This document shows, one piece after another, positions 12,157 through 24,264 of a stretch of DNA of 64,000 nucleotides; positions within the stretch are counted from its first letter, which is position 1, and each line of letters starts with the position of its first letter. Below the pieces are notes generated by a model. It was not told the origin of the DNA. It saw nothing but the letters and a program-made list of their open reading frames with translations, and did not search any database. The stretch covers positions 372,001 through 436,000 of the forward strand of contig JAWWNJ010000077.1 in NCBI GenBank assembly GCA_037176885.1, read 5' to 3'. The stretch is from Favolaschia claudopus. Its lineage: Eukaryota; Basidiomycota; Agaricomycetes; Agaricales; Mycenaceae. A program made the position numbers and the translations under genes.

Positions 12157-13030
12157 TCAAGTTCGGGCGACGACGGTCCTATGCTTGTTCCATGGATCTA
12201 GCCACACCTCAGACGTTAATCTAGCGGTGGAGTGAAATATCTGTTGAACGTGTTCAGCTTGACCATCGCCGACCTCCACAGCTATTGTAGCGCCGGGGTT
12301 TAAAAAGCCTTTCCGTGCGACAAGAGCGGCAATGGCACGATAGAAATCAAGGCCATCAGGACCTCCAAAAAGAGCTCGAGAATCCTCGTAGTCCGTTACC
12401 TCAGGAGAGAGCTGCAGATACTCAGACCAGGAAATATATGGCGGATTTGAAGTGATCAGATCGAACGGAGGGTCGAGGCCAAGGGTCTTTTGTGGAAATA
12501 GAGGATCTAAGAACGATGCTTGCAAAGGCAAAAAAGTGCTTCGAGTGTCTGGTAAATCCTGAGATGGCGTAAAACCACATAGACGAGCGTTTTCTTGAGC
12601 AAGATTTACAGCGTCCGATGAGATATCGATGCCATGAGCCCGTACATTGGGCAGCATGTGGCAAAGCAAGAGCGGTATGCATCCGGTCCCAGTTCCGAGG
12701 TCAAGAACAGACAGTGTACGCGTCGTGGTTGGACGAATGAGCTCTGCTAGACGGATGGTCCAATCCTCCGTCTCTGGACGCGGTATGAGGACTGGGGGCC
12801 TGAGTTTGATTGAAAGTGGACCAAACGGCTGTTCTCCTGCCGCACGATGAGTCGGGGTTGGAAATTCGAGCTTGAACAAGGGCACCAAGGATGTACTGCA
12901 GAGGTTCGCCTGCAACTCGACGATTGACCATTTCGTCGATGGGAGTGGGGCATTTTGCGCGCTTCATCCACTGATATTCGAGGGCAGCCTGCCTTTTCCC
13001 GAGACTAGTCGACAGTCGAGCAAGAGCCAT
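12157..13030 (-). CDS. MTQ1: Mitochondrial release factor N5-glutamine methyltransferase (HemK/PrmC family)
   Basis: S-adenosylmethionine-dependent methyltransferase that modifies the glutamine of the GGQ motif in peptide release factors; the HemK-like fungal form Mtq1 acts in mitochondria. Visible signatures are VNRRVAGEPLQYILG, the PrmC element RPPVLIPRPETE, the SAM-binding loop LDLGTGTGCIPLLL, and the catalytic NPPY within DLITSNPPYISWSEY. The C-terminus (LDPWNKHRTVVART) is also typical. One intron separates the N-terminal helical part from the catalytic domain; splicing gives ILGEQPFGPLSIKLRP in frame. Length after splicing is about 270 residues, slightly short for the family. It is divergent from the ERT1-like gene with 189 bases between starts. 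Confidence 0.9.
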
Positions 13031-13219
13031 GCCAGGAAGTGAAGTAGAAAGAAAAAAAAGAACAGGCTAAAATTGCGTGAGAAAATCTACTTGGGACCGA
13101 TGGGACCGAGGTCCGTTCTGCCGAACTCTCCTTGACTTCACAAATTCTGTGGTTCAACTTCATCTCTTTTGCTCCCAACCACAACCACAAAAATCTGGCC
13201 CGGGCTGCAGTCTCCTGTC

Positions 13220-15344
13220 ATGTCCACTGCTATCCGACCTGCTAGCACTGCTCAGTCGTTCGGGAACAATACCCAGGCTAGTGCTAGTACCTCGGCACCC
13301 GGTCAGAAGCACCAGCAGCAACCCTCTGCTTCAGCTTCAACCGCGACCCCTGCTTCCCAATTACCCGCTTCCTTGAAGCGCAAACAAGCTCAGCTCGCCA
13401 CACAAAACACCGACGACGACACTCAAGACGAGTCTTCCTCCCAAGTACCTCCCCGTTCCCGCGGCAGGGACGGTCCAAAGAAAAAGAAGGCCAGCAGAGC
13501 ATGCGTTCATTGTCAAAAAGCACATCTTACCTGCGACGACTGTACCGGCTCTGCCGTTCTCCTTCTTCTTTTCTGCTCACGCTATTTCTAGCGCGACCTT
13601 GTCAACGATGCGTCAAACGCGGGATCGCTGACAATTGCACCGAAGGTCATCGCAAGAAAGCAAAATATCTTCTTGATGAAGAGGAACTTGGTGGGCACAA
13701 AGCCCGTTCATCCCGCTCTCTGTCTGAACATGTACCTCACAGATAAACTCAAGACGCGCCGCAACAACTCTAAATCGGCGTCCGTACCTGATGCAGACGT
13801 CGAACCACCATCTCAACCTGCTCCTGCACCACCCCCACCCCTTGCCCGTATGATGCGATACATTCTGTCATCCTACCGCCACTGACGGGAAAACAGCTAC
13901 AACGCAACCCCCGTTTGATCCAGGTGACCAGATATTTAACACCAACGTCTCTTTCGACCCCAATTTTCCCTTTGGCTCCGAAGCCGCCAACCTCGAATAT
14001 TCCATCCTCTCCGCTATATTAGGAAACCCCAGTCCGCCAGAAACGTCAAATAGCCCTGACCCCGCCGCCCCTGCGTACTCCTCCTGGCCCTCCGATGACC
14101 CCATGGAATTTACGACATCGCGCGGTTCCAATGAATTCGCTGCGACGTTCGCCGACCAGCAAATAGCTGTACAGCCGTCCGACACGACACTCGCATCTTC
14201 ACCGACGAATTTCCTCTCATACACATATCCGCAACCTTCAGACGCGCAAGAACAGCTCCAATATCCATCCCAATTCTCCCAGGAATTGCATCCTCTTCAG
14301 CCCCGGTTTCCCCTCGATGCCCGGCCACGCTCGCCCCGCTTCCCCGGCAAGGACACCTCAACCCGCGGCAGCCTCTCTTCGCCAACACAATCCTCTTTAT
14401 CCTCGTTCGCCCCCACCACCACCACCGACCGAGGCGGCAGCGGCTCGCAACTGCAAAATATCAACGATCGTGTGACCATGCCATACGACTACACCGAAGG
14501 ATACCACTTCCTAATGAAACACCTGCCCAGCCGGTGCGTGTGTTGTTTGCAAAATCGGTTCATTGTACGAAAAAAGAGTGCCTCTGGGACTCGAGCTCTG
14601 ATTTTCTCCCCTCGATTATTATCCTTGCTGCACTTTTCTGGGTAACTCTGCCCTCTCTACTACCGTGCATTGTCTTTGGCTGTTTTTGGTTGGTTGCGAA
14701 AAGATTCGAAAAGAACGACATTTTGCGAATCGTGCGCGCGCTCGCGATTTTCCGACCTTCGCTTATCGCGCTGCAAATGCCGCTTTCTTTTGACGACGAG
14801 GTGTTTGTGGAGAAGTGTTTTCAAAGGTCGTTATTGGTGCGTTCAGGCGTAATGTTCTTTATTTACTTGTCACTCAGGAATATGTTGTAGGAGCTTGACA
14901 AACTCATCTCGTTCAGCGGGACACCGACTGTCGTTTGGCGCCGCACAGGCGAGATATGCCTCGTCGCACCCGAATTTTGCATGCTTACGGAGTGGTCGCT
15001 GGACGAATTGGTTGGACGGAAAAAATACATATACGAAGTCTATACTTCACCGCTGCTCAAAATCCCCTTGCTGACGCGACCAAACAGCTTTTCGAAAACC
15101 AATCAGTCGTTGAGTACTGGGAGAGCTTTGCGTCGCATGCGTTCGAGAACACGACACAATCAGTATATTCGCATTGTGTTCTATTGAAGCCCAGCGGCGC
15201 ACCGGTGCCATCGACGTTTTGCTTTTCGGTACGGCGAGATCTGTTCGACCTACCGAGCGTTGTAATAGGTCCGAGTTCTGCTTTACCCAAACCTGAAGCT
15301 TACTGACCTCGCGTCCTCAAGGCCAATGGCTACCTCTGTTGTAA
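13220..15344 (+). CDS. ERT1: Zn2Cys6 transcription factor with PAS-like domain, ERT1/AcuK type
   Basis: Predicted nuclear regulator of gluconeogenesis and non-fermentable carbon use. A low-complexity N-terminus leads into a basic stretch and the zinc cluster KASRACVHCQKAHLTC, then RPCQRCVKRGIADNCTEG (spacing C-x2-C-x6-C-x5-C-x2-C-x8-C). A short intron (about 13543-13590) splits the cluster. KKAKYLLDEEEL follows, typical of ERT1. A conserved block FGSEAANLEYSILSAILGNP precedes a C-terminal PAS-like domain: NDILRIVRALAIFRPSLIAL, FSGTPTVVWRRTGEICLVAP and VYSHCVLLKPSGAPVPSTF. The last exon starts at 15322 and restores the conserved GQWLPLL end. An intron of about 170 bases near 14535-14705 is longer than usual here. 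An in-frame ATG at 13169 is an alternative start. Confidence 0.88.
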
Positions 15345-15659
15345 TAACTTGTATCTTATCGATATTATTCGCCTCCGTGGAACAAGTTGCGCTTCATTTA
15401 CAAGGGCATACGGACACCACATTGCACCACCTCGCATTCCTTCCTTTGCTCCTCGCTGTCGCTCTGTTTTGGTGTTTTGGCCGTCTGTACCAAATACTCT
15501 TTGTATCGCTTTTAATAAAGTGTATTGTCCGCCGAATCCAGACCCGAATTAAATAGTAATACGCGGGAAATTTCGTAGAGTAACAAACATCATGAGTGGT
15601 ACGCAGTACGCAAGCAGCAACAGACCGCTACGGCTGCGTACAACATCGCCGGTCGGCAT

Positions 15660-16369
15660 TTATACCTGTCCCTCAACCGCAGCGTACTCGCTTTCTACAC
15701 CCGGCTCGATCATGATGGCGTGGCCAATAATGACAATCCCCGACGCGCCGACGAGCCAGAAGAGTGTCGTGAATGGGCCGGACAAGATGAGTAGCGGGAT
15801 GCCGATACAGAACAGCGTGATGTACAGAGATTTTTGCGTGACGACGTAGTCCCCAACCTGTGTCGGTTCGGGTGCTGCAGAGCATTGGAATGAGTTGGGC
15901 GGAAAAATAGGCGGGTAGAACACACCGAATTTATTGATGAGAGCGAACCCGCCGACGAGGAAGACGAGGGCGAAGAAAAGCCATGTGTTGGAGAGGAGGG
16001 CGTAAATGGCGAGGATGATAACGATGAGGCCGTAGTTGCCTGTCCGTCCTCCCAGTTAAAACGCGACCGAGGAATGTCTGGGTAGATAGCACTTACCGGA
16101 GAAGTAACGGGTATTGTACGATATACGCTGCACAAAACCAATAATTAGCTCGGCGGTGCGATGGCCAGAGAGCAACGCACTGAAGTCGCGGTGTTCAAGT
16201 CTGCTGGACGCGAAACACGCTGGAAGTCGAAAAATTCTGTGGGACTGCGGAGGGCTGAAAGCCGCGCTTCCTGCGAATCGCGTTAAAATTTGTTGAGTTG
16301 GCGGGGAGAGGGCATTCAGCGTACGCGGAAGGATTTGATAGCGTCGGATGCGCGCATAAGTTGCTCCAT
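15660..16369 (-). CDS. PRA1-family (prenylated Rab acceptor) membrane protein
   Basis: Small ER/Golgi membrane protein related to Yip3/PRA1, which binds prenylated Rab GTPases and helps their membrane delivery. After removal of four short introns the protein runs MEQLMRASDAIKSFR, then LRSPTEFFDFQRVSRPADL, RISYNTRYFSGNYG, and two hydrophobic hairpins (LIVIILAIYALLSNTWLFFA; SLYITLFCIGIPLLILSG). It ends with FWLVGASGIVIIGHAIMIEP and GVESEYAAVEGQV. The RPADLN and NTRYFSGNYG blocks are hallmarks of the family. The start at 16367-16369 is 140 bases from the divergent CDC26-like gene. Confidence 0.88.
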
Positions 16370-16509
16370 GGTGGGCGGGAGTGTAGACGGGGATGGGGGT
16401 TATGCGCAAAGAGAATCAATTGGTCTGGCAGGTAAACACGCGCACACTTTATCTTTCTTAGCTTCAACTGCGACCGCAGACCGCAGCCAACTTTCAATAC
16501 GTGTCACTT

Positions 16510-16792
16510 ATGATTCGCCGCGACCCAACACTCATTAACATGAGCGACCTGGACGTCCAAGATGTCCGCGAAGTAATCGCAAAGCAGAAAACCGATTCGG
16601 CTCTGATGCTCAAGATGAAGCGCATGGCGGAAAATCCTGGCATGGACAATGAGGATCTGGAGATGTTGGAACAGCTCAAGGCCAAGTATAGCGATAAAGA
16701 AAAGCGAGGTAAGTGCTTGGCGTGCTGCGACTTTGCAATTTACCCATATCTCAACAGACCCCGCCGGCGCGTCCACCAGTGCCGCCAACTAA
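16510..16792 (+). CDS. Small protein with CDC26-like N-terminus (possible APC/C subunit)
   Basis: Two-exon gene encoding about 77 residues. Exon 1 ends at the donor after KYSDKEKR; the second exon encodes DPAGASTSAAN and stops at 16790-16792. The start MIRRDPTLINMSDLDVQDVR resembles the anaphase-promoting-complex subunit CDC26, whose N-terminus is usually M-x-R-R-x-P-T followed by an acidic helix. The rest (ALMLKMKRMAENPGMDNEDL) is a charged helix. Resemblance is confined to the first ten or so residues, so the assignment is tentative. The longer frame reading into the intron is not the product. It converges on PEX5 with 198 bases between the stops. Confidence 0.5.
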
Positions 16793-16990
16793 ATGTATTA
16801 CGCGTCCCCCGACATTTTGTATCTTGTATGAATTCAAAACATCAAGTCGCAGAACACACAATTCACTGTACTACTCTCCTCAGAACAAAGCAATCAAGTG
16901 TGTCCGATACGTCGACCTCATCCTATGAAGCTCCTCCGATATCCTACCAAAATCTCACAAGTCAGCATGCAGTTCACTGCACCCCCCAAC

Positions 16991-19585
16991 TCAGAAACAG
17001 AACAGCCGGCGAAACGCACCTTCAAGATCCTGCCGATCGCAGAACGTCGCCAAATCAGGCCGCTGCATGTGCATGCTCGCCGTGCGCAGACTGTCCCACA
17101 ACGCGGCCGTCGTCACCCCGCTGGCGGAATCAGCGCCGGAGGATACGCTGTCGCTCTCTTGCAGGCCTAGCGCATCGAGGATGTGGTGCGCCGCCTCTTC
17201 GAAACGCTGGAACGAGATTGGATTTATGTTGCAATGTTATAGAGGACAACCTTACCCGGAGATTCAGGCATGATATACCCAGGTTAAACCTGTGACCATG
17301 AATAACCAGCGCAGCAAGGCAGAGAGGAAGGCAACACACCTGGCCCGAATATACAATGGATTAAGCTCAAGAGCACGGTGGTAGTATTGGAGAGCTTCCT
17401 CGGCGCGTCCGCTGTTCGCCATTGTCGCACCAACACGGTTGTACAGGAACCAGTCATCAGGTCGAACAGCCAACGCCGTCCTAAAACAATCCTGCGCCTT
17501 CTCATAATCCTACGCCCAACCCCAGTCAACTTCAATCACAGACGACGAATAAATCCCACCCACCTCATTAGTATTCAACAACACCGCCAGAGCAATCTGA
17601 ATATCCGCATCAACCACCCCACTCGCATCGCCCCTCGCCATCTCAATCAAACACTGAATCAACGCACTGAACCTTTCCCCAATCGCCGCGTCCACGCGCT
17701 CGGGGTGCGCCGACCAATGCCTTGCCACGGCGGGAGCGTATTTCTCATTCCGGTCGACCCACTGGCGCACGGCGTCGTACGTCCCCGTGCGGTTGCCGTC
17801 GTTCGTGTGCGAGATCGCTAGAGCGAGCCAGGCGGGGAGGTGCGAGGGGTCGAGCTCCACCGCGCGCGCGAGCGCCGTGAGCGCTTGTTTCTCGCGCTCG
17901 TTTGCTTGTTGCTTGACGCCGAGGTCGAACCATGCGGAGGCGTCCGTCATGTTGCGTTGGACTTCTGCTTCCAGCTCGAGTACGCTCTACGAAGAAAGTA
18001 TGCCCATGAGAAAAACCAAAAATGTAAAGAGAAAGATGGATAGAAACACACATCGAGCATCGGTTGTCGCCCGCCGTGCGCCAGATGGTGTCTCGTCGTG
18101 AGACTCGGCGTGTCGCTCAAATACGGATTATTCCTCTGGAAGATATACTGCGAGACGGGCTTAATCCCCGCACTCGTCGCCTCAAACGCCTCCCAATCCG
18201 TCTGCAAATGCGCCCACTCAGCCGTCTGTGGGTTGGCAGCTGCACCCAGATGCGAAGTCGACGCCTGCTGCTGCTGCGCCGCCCAATACCGCTGATAGTC
18301 AGCATTCTCCTGCCTGAAATACGCGTCGTTCGGGTCCTCCTGCTCCCCCTCCACACTCTGCTCCGCGGCAGCCCTCTGCCGAAATGCCTCCGTCATTGCC
18401 ATGCCCAGCGAAACCGAAGGCGGGTTCGGCGCGTATCCCTGCTGCTGTGCTTCCTGCCGCACCATCTGCGCAATCGTCTCCGACGTCCTCTGCGCAGCCT
18501 CCCTATGGCTCACGCGAGGAGCCGCGGCAAGCGGCGCGAGATCCACCGTCCGCGCCTTCCCCTTCCCCTTCAAATCCAGCGCCTGGAAATCCTCAGCCCA
18601 TTTCGTATTCGGCACGACCTCGTTTCCCTCCACCACCACCTCGCGATCGCGCAACCCTCGCATCAGTCCAAGGAACTCGCTGTTCTGGAATTTGAGATTC
18701 GTAGTTTGTGCGTCGCCGACAGTTTCCAAGAGGAGTGCAGCTGTGCGGGCGAGTTCGTCGGCTTCTTCATATGGATTGGTCTGTGGCGCGTGCGATTGCG
18801 GCTGAACGGCGCTTTGTGTAGGGGAGGTGAGGTGGGTGTCGAATTCGCGGTCCCATAGTATTTCTGCGAAACATAGCAGAGAGAATAGTTAGACATAGTA
18901 GCTGAACCGGATGAATAGAAACGCACGATCGTGCTGCGTCGTTGCCTGTTGCATCTGCTGCTGCTGCTGTTGCATATGCATGGGAGGCGCAAAATTCTGC
19001 ATCATAGGCTGCATCCCCGGCGAGAACATCATCGGACTCGGGCTATGAGCAGGCGAAACCCATTGCTGCTGCTGCGGTAAAGAAGGAGAAACCACCGCTC
19101 TCTCCACCTGCTTCCCCGGCTGCGAGAACTGCATGAAATCGGCCGCCCAGGCAGCAGGCGGAGTTTGAGTTTGAGTGTGAGTCTGGAATAATGCAGCATT
19201 ATTACCGCCGCTGCTTGCCATGTGCATAGGCATAGGTGCGGGGAGCGCGCCGTGTAGCGCAGACAAGTCGAACGCCGCTGGTCCAGCGAGGTGCGGCTGC
19301 TGGCCATGGGATGCAGAGGCGCCGAAGAACCGCGCGGCATCCTCGAGATTGCCATTGCCGTTGGTTGCCTGAGACGGGGACGACCTGAATGTTTCTCGGG
19401 AGGGCCCCGCACGGCTTGTACTGGCGAAGTGGTCCTGAGGGCAAGAGATTACTCTACATGCTGAGGTTGTATCCGGTGAAGCGCACCTGCTGTAGCCCTC
19501 TATCCTGGTCGAATCGCTTAGAAAGTCCTTGCAAAGGGTTAACCGGCCCACAGTCGGCGCTGTTGACGAGCAAAGGCAAGGCCAT
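16991..19585 (-). CDS. PEX5: Peroxisomal targeting signal 1 receptor PEX5
   Basis: Cycling cytosolic receptor that binds C-terminal SKL-type signals and delivers cargo to peroxisomes. The N-terminus MALPLLVNSADCGPVNPLQG contains the conserved cysteine (residue 12) that is monoubiquitinated for receptor recycling, followed by LSKRFDQDRGLQQ. The disordered half carries WxxxF Pex14/Pex13-binding motifs (AAWAADF, TKWAEDF) and a WEAF-type motif, plus a glutamine/methionine tract (coded near 18945-18980). The C-terminal half is TPR: MTDASAWFDLGVKQQANERE, ELDPSHLPAWLALAISHTND, RPDDWFLYNRVGATMANSG, YYHRALELNPLYIRAR and FNLGISCLNL. It ends near MQRPDLATFCDRQDLEGAFR. Several introns lie between TPRs. 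A 264-codon frame on the opposite strand (18064-18858) is a shadow. Confidence 0.94.
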
Positions 19586-19818
19586 CGTCGAAAGAATAGT
19601 TCAAGTTCAAGTCAAAGTCGAAGCCAAAGGACAAGAAAGTGGGTTGCACATAAAACACAGTTGAATATCGAACGAGGTAGTAGTTATACAGAAAGTCCAA
19701 TAGCCGGATTGTTACAAAAAAAATCATGTGTTACTCTGCCATCATCATGCTGTGTACTGGATTAATTAGCTGCTTTACGATTTCAAGAAACCCACGACGC
19801 CGACGAAGAAAGCGCTTT

Positions 19819-21007
19819 CTATGCCTGCGGTTGAGGGGGGATGGGCAAAGCTTGGGGCGGCTGCGGTGGCTGGTGCATCTCCTCTGGCTGATTCTGCATC
19901 TGGTCGCGTACTGCCCGACATTCCGCCCCACCGTCGGAACGCACTAGAAACTTGAGTCAGCGAATGAAACACGAAGTCTGAGGTGCGATATTCACAGTGT
20001 CTCTGTATACAATGTTATTGATGAAATGGTGATACCGGAACGGCCAAGACTCACGTTGAGGGCATCCAGACGGCTGAAAGTCTTTTTACATCCTACACAT
20101 ACATTGGTTTGTGATTTTGCTGTGTGAAGGGCATAGTGTCGTCTGAAACATTGTGAACATCGATTTTGAAAGGTACCATCTTTCAAGCAGATGCGTACTT
20201 GCAATCATGCTGCCGCGCAAAACCCTTCTTGCAATTTGGCCATTCACATACATACGGCCGTTCTTCAGTGTGGGAACGTAGATGACCTGGGCAACCCGAA
20301 TCATCAAATCAGCTTCGCAAATAAAACATCCAGAGAAAGAGACCTCTCAGATTGAAGCGGCGCGTGAAAGTACTACCACACCCCGGCACCGGACAAACGA
20401 AATGAGCTTCATTGCGGCGTCGACTTGCGCTAGCAAGCTGAGTCGCGCTAGTAGTCACCTGCACCTTTTCTACTTGGAGGATGGGTGGGAGACGGGGAAC
20501 ACCATTTGCAGAAGGATAATGATTGACGCCGGGACCACCGGGGAGATCGTCTGGTGCACCAAGCGGGGGGCCATGCTGTGAGCGTGCATAGAGCTCGGCA
20601 GCGCTTGGTTGGTAATACTGGGGTGGTTCGGGATGGTGTTCGGGGGGAGGAGGAGGTACAAACGGCTGAGTGCCGGGGGGCGGAGGACCTTGAGGATGGG
20701 TAGTCGGACCAGCTTCGGGATACATAATCTGGAAATGGGGCGGGGGCGGAGGGGGGGCGACGGTGGTTGTTGTTGTGGAAGACGTTGAGGCGGACATGAA
20801 TGGATAGTGGACGAAATGAGGATGCGCCAGTGGCTGTTCAGAGAAGCCCAGTCTGAGAGACAAGGCAGTGTAAGCTGTGTGCCGCTGTTTGACAATGTCA
20901 AGCACTCACCCGCGAGACCCTTGCTCGTTGTGGACGACGGTGTGCTCGTTGGGCCCCATCGACGGCGGCAGAGGCTTGGACAGAGGAGCAAGCGGTCCCT
21001 CACTCAT
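19819..21007 (-). CDS. C2H2 zinc-finger transcription factor, Crz1-like
   Basis: Predicted DNA-binding regulator. The N-terminus starts MSEGPLAPLSKPLPPSMGPN and is followed by a long proline/glutamine-rich disordered region with several P-runs. Three C2H2 fingers follow, each interrupted by introns: CPVPGCGSTFTRRFNLRGHL, HTEERPYVCEWPNCKKGFAR, and VCVGCKKTFSRLDALNRHLR after splicing. The spacing TRRFNLRGHLRSHTEERP resembles basidiomycete Crz1/Msn2-type proteins, where Crz1 is the calcineurin-controlled calcium-stress regulator. I see no clear calcineurin-docking motif (PxIxIT), so the Crz1 label is by finger similarity only. The C-terminus is short and proline/glutamine-rich. The final exon ends at the TAG on 19819-19821. 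Confidence 0.75.
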
Positions 21008-21191
21008 CTTAATGACAGGAGCAGGAAGAAATCAACCGTAGCGGCAATTGCCCAGCCAAACACAATCAAACAAGAGCCTACAACCGCGACTGTTCGACGC
21101 GTTTCAATCACCTTTTTCGCGTCTTTACAGGATACAGCTGTGATCCATTACTTCTACATTATATTCGTACAGCTCCCATGATATTACAGCT

Positions 21192-24100
21192 TCATCGTTC
21201 AAAGATATGCGCATCCAACAGCCTCCTCCTCCTCATCAATTCCGTCTCTGAAATCGCCTGTCCCCCACCTGCCTTCGGTCTCCCCTCCATATCACTCCCC
21301 ACCCTTGCGTGTCCAATGAGTGGCTCCCCCTCCTGCTCCGGAGACATAACCAACGCAGCGGCCTCCGTCGGGGACCGGTTCCCATTCAATGACTCGGGCG
21401 GGGACGTGCGCCTCTTCGGCACAAAAGTGATTCCCGAATCATCCGTCTCAGTCTCTGAAGACGCCGAAAAGCTGTCGTGCGGAATCGGTTTACGCGCCGG
21501 GCTGTCGCGTCGCGGCGAAGTATAGCTGCTGTTTTGCCTGCGAGACAAAGCCAAAATCGGCGGGGTATTCACCGAGTAGCGCTCAAACGCGGCGTCAATC
21601 CACTCGGCCAGCTCCTCGATGACCTGTTATGGTTCGTTTAGTGAAACACCTTTCGCGTCAATGATAATGCATCTTACCCCCTTGGCCTCCGCCATGAGCG
21701 CAGCCATCTGCAAATACCCATGGCTCCATTCGCTCCATATCACAAGCTGCACCCAATCCTCCTCACTCAGTCGATTCAACCGATCCCTCTCCATCTTCAA
21801 CGCAGCAATATCCACAGGCGTCTCCGTCGTGCTCATCCGCAAGCTCTCCCCAAACCTCGCGCTCTTTCCCGAGATCGCCAAATCCAACTCGACCTTCCTC
21901 GCTCGCTTCGCTTCGCGCACCCGACCCGCAAAGATGACCGTGTCATCTACAAGCGGGTCTTTCTCCCCGCACTGCATGAGAATGGGCGGAAATTGCGCAA
22001 GGATGTGGGGTGGCGCCAGGATCGGTGAAATATGGTAGTCTGTGGCGAAATCGGGGTTACGGTGCGGGCCAATGTACAAGATGGCCATCGCGCGCATCTA
22101 TTTCGATGCGTCGTTAATGAATGAAATCATGAGAAGTAGAATAAAAACACCCACCATACTCGGCGTGATAACTCGATCTTGGAAATATCCCGTCCGGCTC
22201 GTCATCGTCAACCGCGTCCCAATGGGTTCCTTCTGTTTACCCCGTTCCGTCGCCTTCGTATTCGCCTCCTCCACCGCAACCCTCAACTCCTGCTGCTCTT
22301 TCACAACCGCACTCTTACTCCTCTGAATCGCTTTCACGTTCCCATTGCTCGCTGAATGGTCGTTATACACATACCGCACCCGAGCCTGGAGGGGCCGGTC
22401 CTCCTCGCGATACTTCGCATAGTCCTGTTCCTCGTCCTCATCGTCGTCTTCCTTATCAGTCGGGCTAGCATCGTCGCCATCGTCGAGGTGTCGCGGCTGC
22501 AGAAAAGTGCTTCGCCGGCTACTCGGCTTCTTCAACGAACTCGAAGAACGCCGACGCCTTGGAGACTTAGCAGCTGTACTCTCATCCCCGCTTTTCTCAC
22601 CACCACTCCTCTCCCCGCCGCTCTTCTCTCCAGCACTAGCGAACCCACGAATCGTGTCTTTCCAGCTCGTCTGCCGCTTCAGCGGTGCCCGCCGTGGCGT
22701 AGACTTCGGCCGTTCCATACTGAGCGGACTGACGTGCTTGAGATGGTCCTTCTGCGCTGCCAGTTCCTTCAATCCAGGAAACGTGCCAGAGCTCTCTTCC
22801 GTCCGCAGAACACGCAGATTGTCGGGCGTCATCCAACTCGTGAAGTTGAAATCAAGTGCAGCATAGCTGAACACCAGGGCAATAGGGGATGGGAGAATGG
22901 TGAGGCGGTTAGCGGGGTTCATGTTATGTTCAATGATCTTGAAAACGACATTCGCGGCAACGGAAGCGCCAGCAGAGTCGCCAGTGATTATAATGTTGAG
23001 TTTGCGACCGGACATACCGATGTTGGTACCAACTGAAATGATATGATGTTTCGCAAAACACTTTGCGTAGGCAACACGTACCAGACTCTACCAAGAGCTT
23101 GTAGGTGTCGAACGCCTCGTCGATAGCGAAGGGATACGGGTCTGCGACATGTTGAGAGGACGCAGATACGTTTGGGATTAAACCTACACTCAGGGGCCTT
23201 GCCATAGTCGATAGCAAGAACAGGCTTGCCAGTGGTGATTGCCCACATCCTCAGACGTTCCTGATAATTTTCGAAATATTCACGATCAAGAATCCGCTGC
23301 GATCCAAAAACAACTCACCTCGTGATGTTCCGGTGACATTGCGACAAACCCTCCGCCAGGGAAATCGAGGATGAGATCCGTGGCCTTGCCGAGTTGTTTC
23401 TCAGGCAAAGCAAAAAACAAGTATGCGGTTATGGGCCGCTCGTACGAAGAAGATGTTGGCCGAGCGAGGAGAATTTTCCGCCTGATCGTAACCCGTGGAA
23501 GATACGTGAAAGCCCGGATCTGCATAAAATCTGTTCAATCTCAAAGCGCGTATTGGATATAAACAAGACGTGCATAAGGATTGGACGTCTTCTCCCAACA
23601 GCGACGGAGCATTTCGACGGTTGGAACGGCGCGGAAACGTTGCAGCTGTAAAGGATTGGCAGCTGAAATTGACGAGCGAAAGTGAGTTACCTTGAAATCG
23701 GCTTGGTCCGGATACGCGATGTAGTATCCAGCAAAAAGTACCGAGCAGAGGTCTCGTATCCACTTTGTGCGGATGGACATGGCTGTGGCGAATCCTGCGT
23801 CGAGACCCGTGTTTATCCAAGTTGCACGATAATATGATGTTGAATACTGCAAGGCAATTAGCAGATGAACATTGCGATCAGCAGCCTACGAACGAGGTTG
23901 GCATGGGGTTCTGGTGCTGAAGAGTTCTTCTAGTGAGTGGCGATCCAAATCCAAAGCATTTCGACAACACACATTGAAGCCCGAGAAGCTTATCAAAGTT
24001 CCGTACGACATAAACGGCGGTGAGAGTGCTTGCAACGAGCTGCCAGGGAGTGAAGCGCTGCAGTCGCTTGTTTGCGGATCTCAACCAAAAGAATGGGAGT

Positions 24101-24264
24101 CCTTTAGGATTGCCTCGCAGGATGCGCCATAGCCAAAAGATGATAGTGAAGAAGACCTGGGGTATTCAATCACTTCTCAGCACTGAGGCCCAGAGCAAGG
24201 TAAGGCGACGAACCTGGGCCCTCTTCCAATATGGATTTGGACGGCCAAAGAGATGGTCAATCAT
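21192..24264 (-). CDS. Hormone-sensitive-lipase-like alpha/beta hydrolase with long insert
   Basis: Predicted membrane-anchored esterase or lipase of alpha/beta-hydrolase family 3. A hydrophobic segment near the N-terminus (VFFTIIFWLWRILRG) suggests anchoring. The oxyanion region reads LILDFPGGGFVAM, with phenylalanine-proline where HSL enzymes usually have histidine-glycine. The nucleophile elbow is IIITGDSAGASVAANV. A probable acid (GEKDPLVDDT) and histidine (WSEWSHGYLQMAAL) follow. Between the elbow and the acid is an insert of roughly 170 residues, rich in Ser/Arg/Lys with SGGE/SGDE repeats and an acidic stretch (DEDEEQD), probably a regulatory phosphorylation region. The C-terminal tail is also long and polar. 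About nine introns. It may act on sterol esters or acylglycerols, but the substrate is not readable. Confidence 0.82.

Noticed and set aside
18064..18858. 264-codon plus-strand frame opposite PEX5
   Set aside because: Arg/Leu/Pro-rich shadow; PEX5 motifs and splice sites are clear on the other strand.
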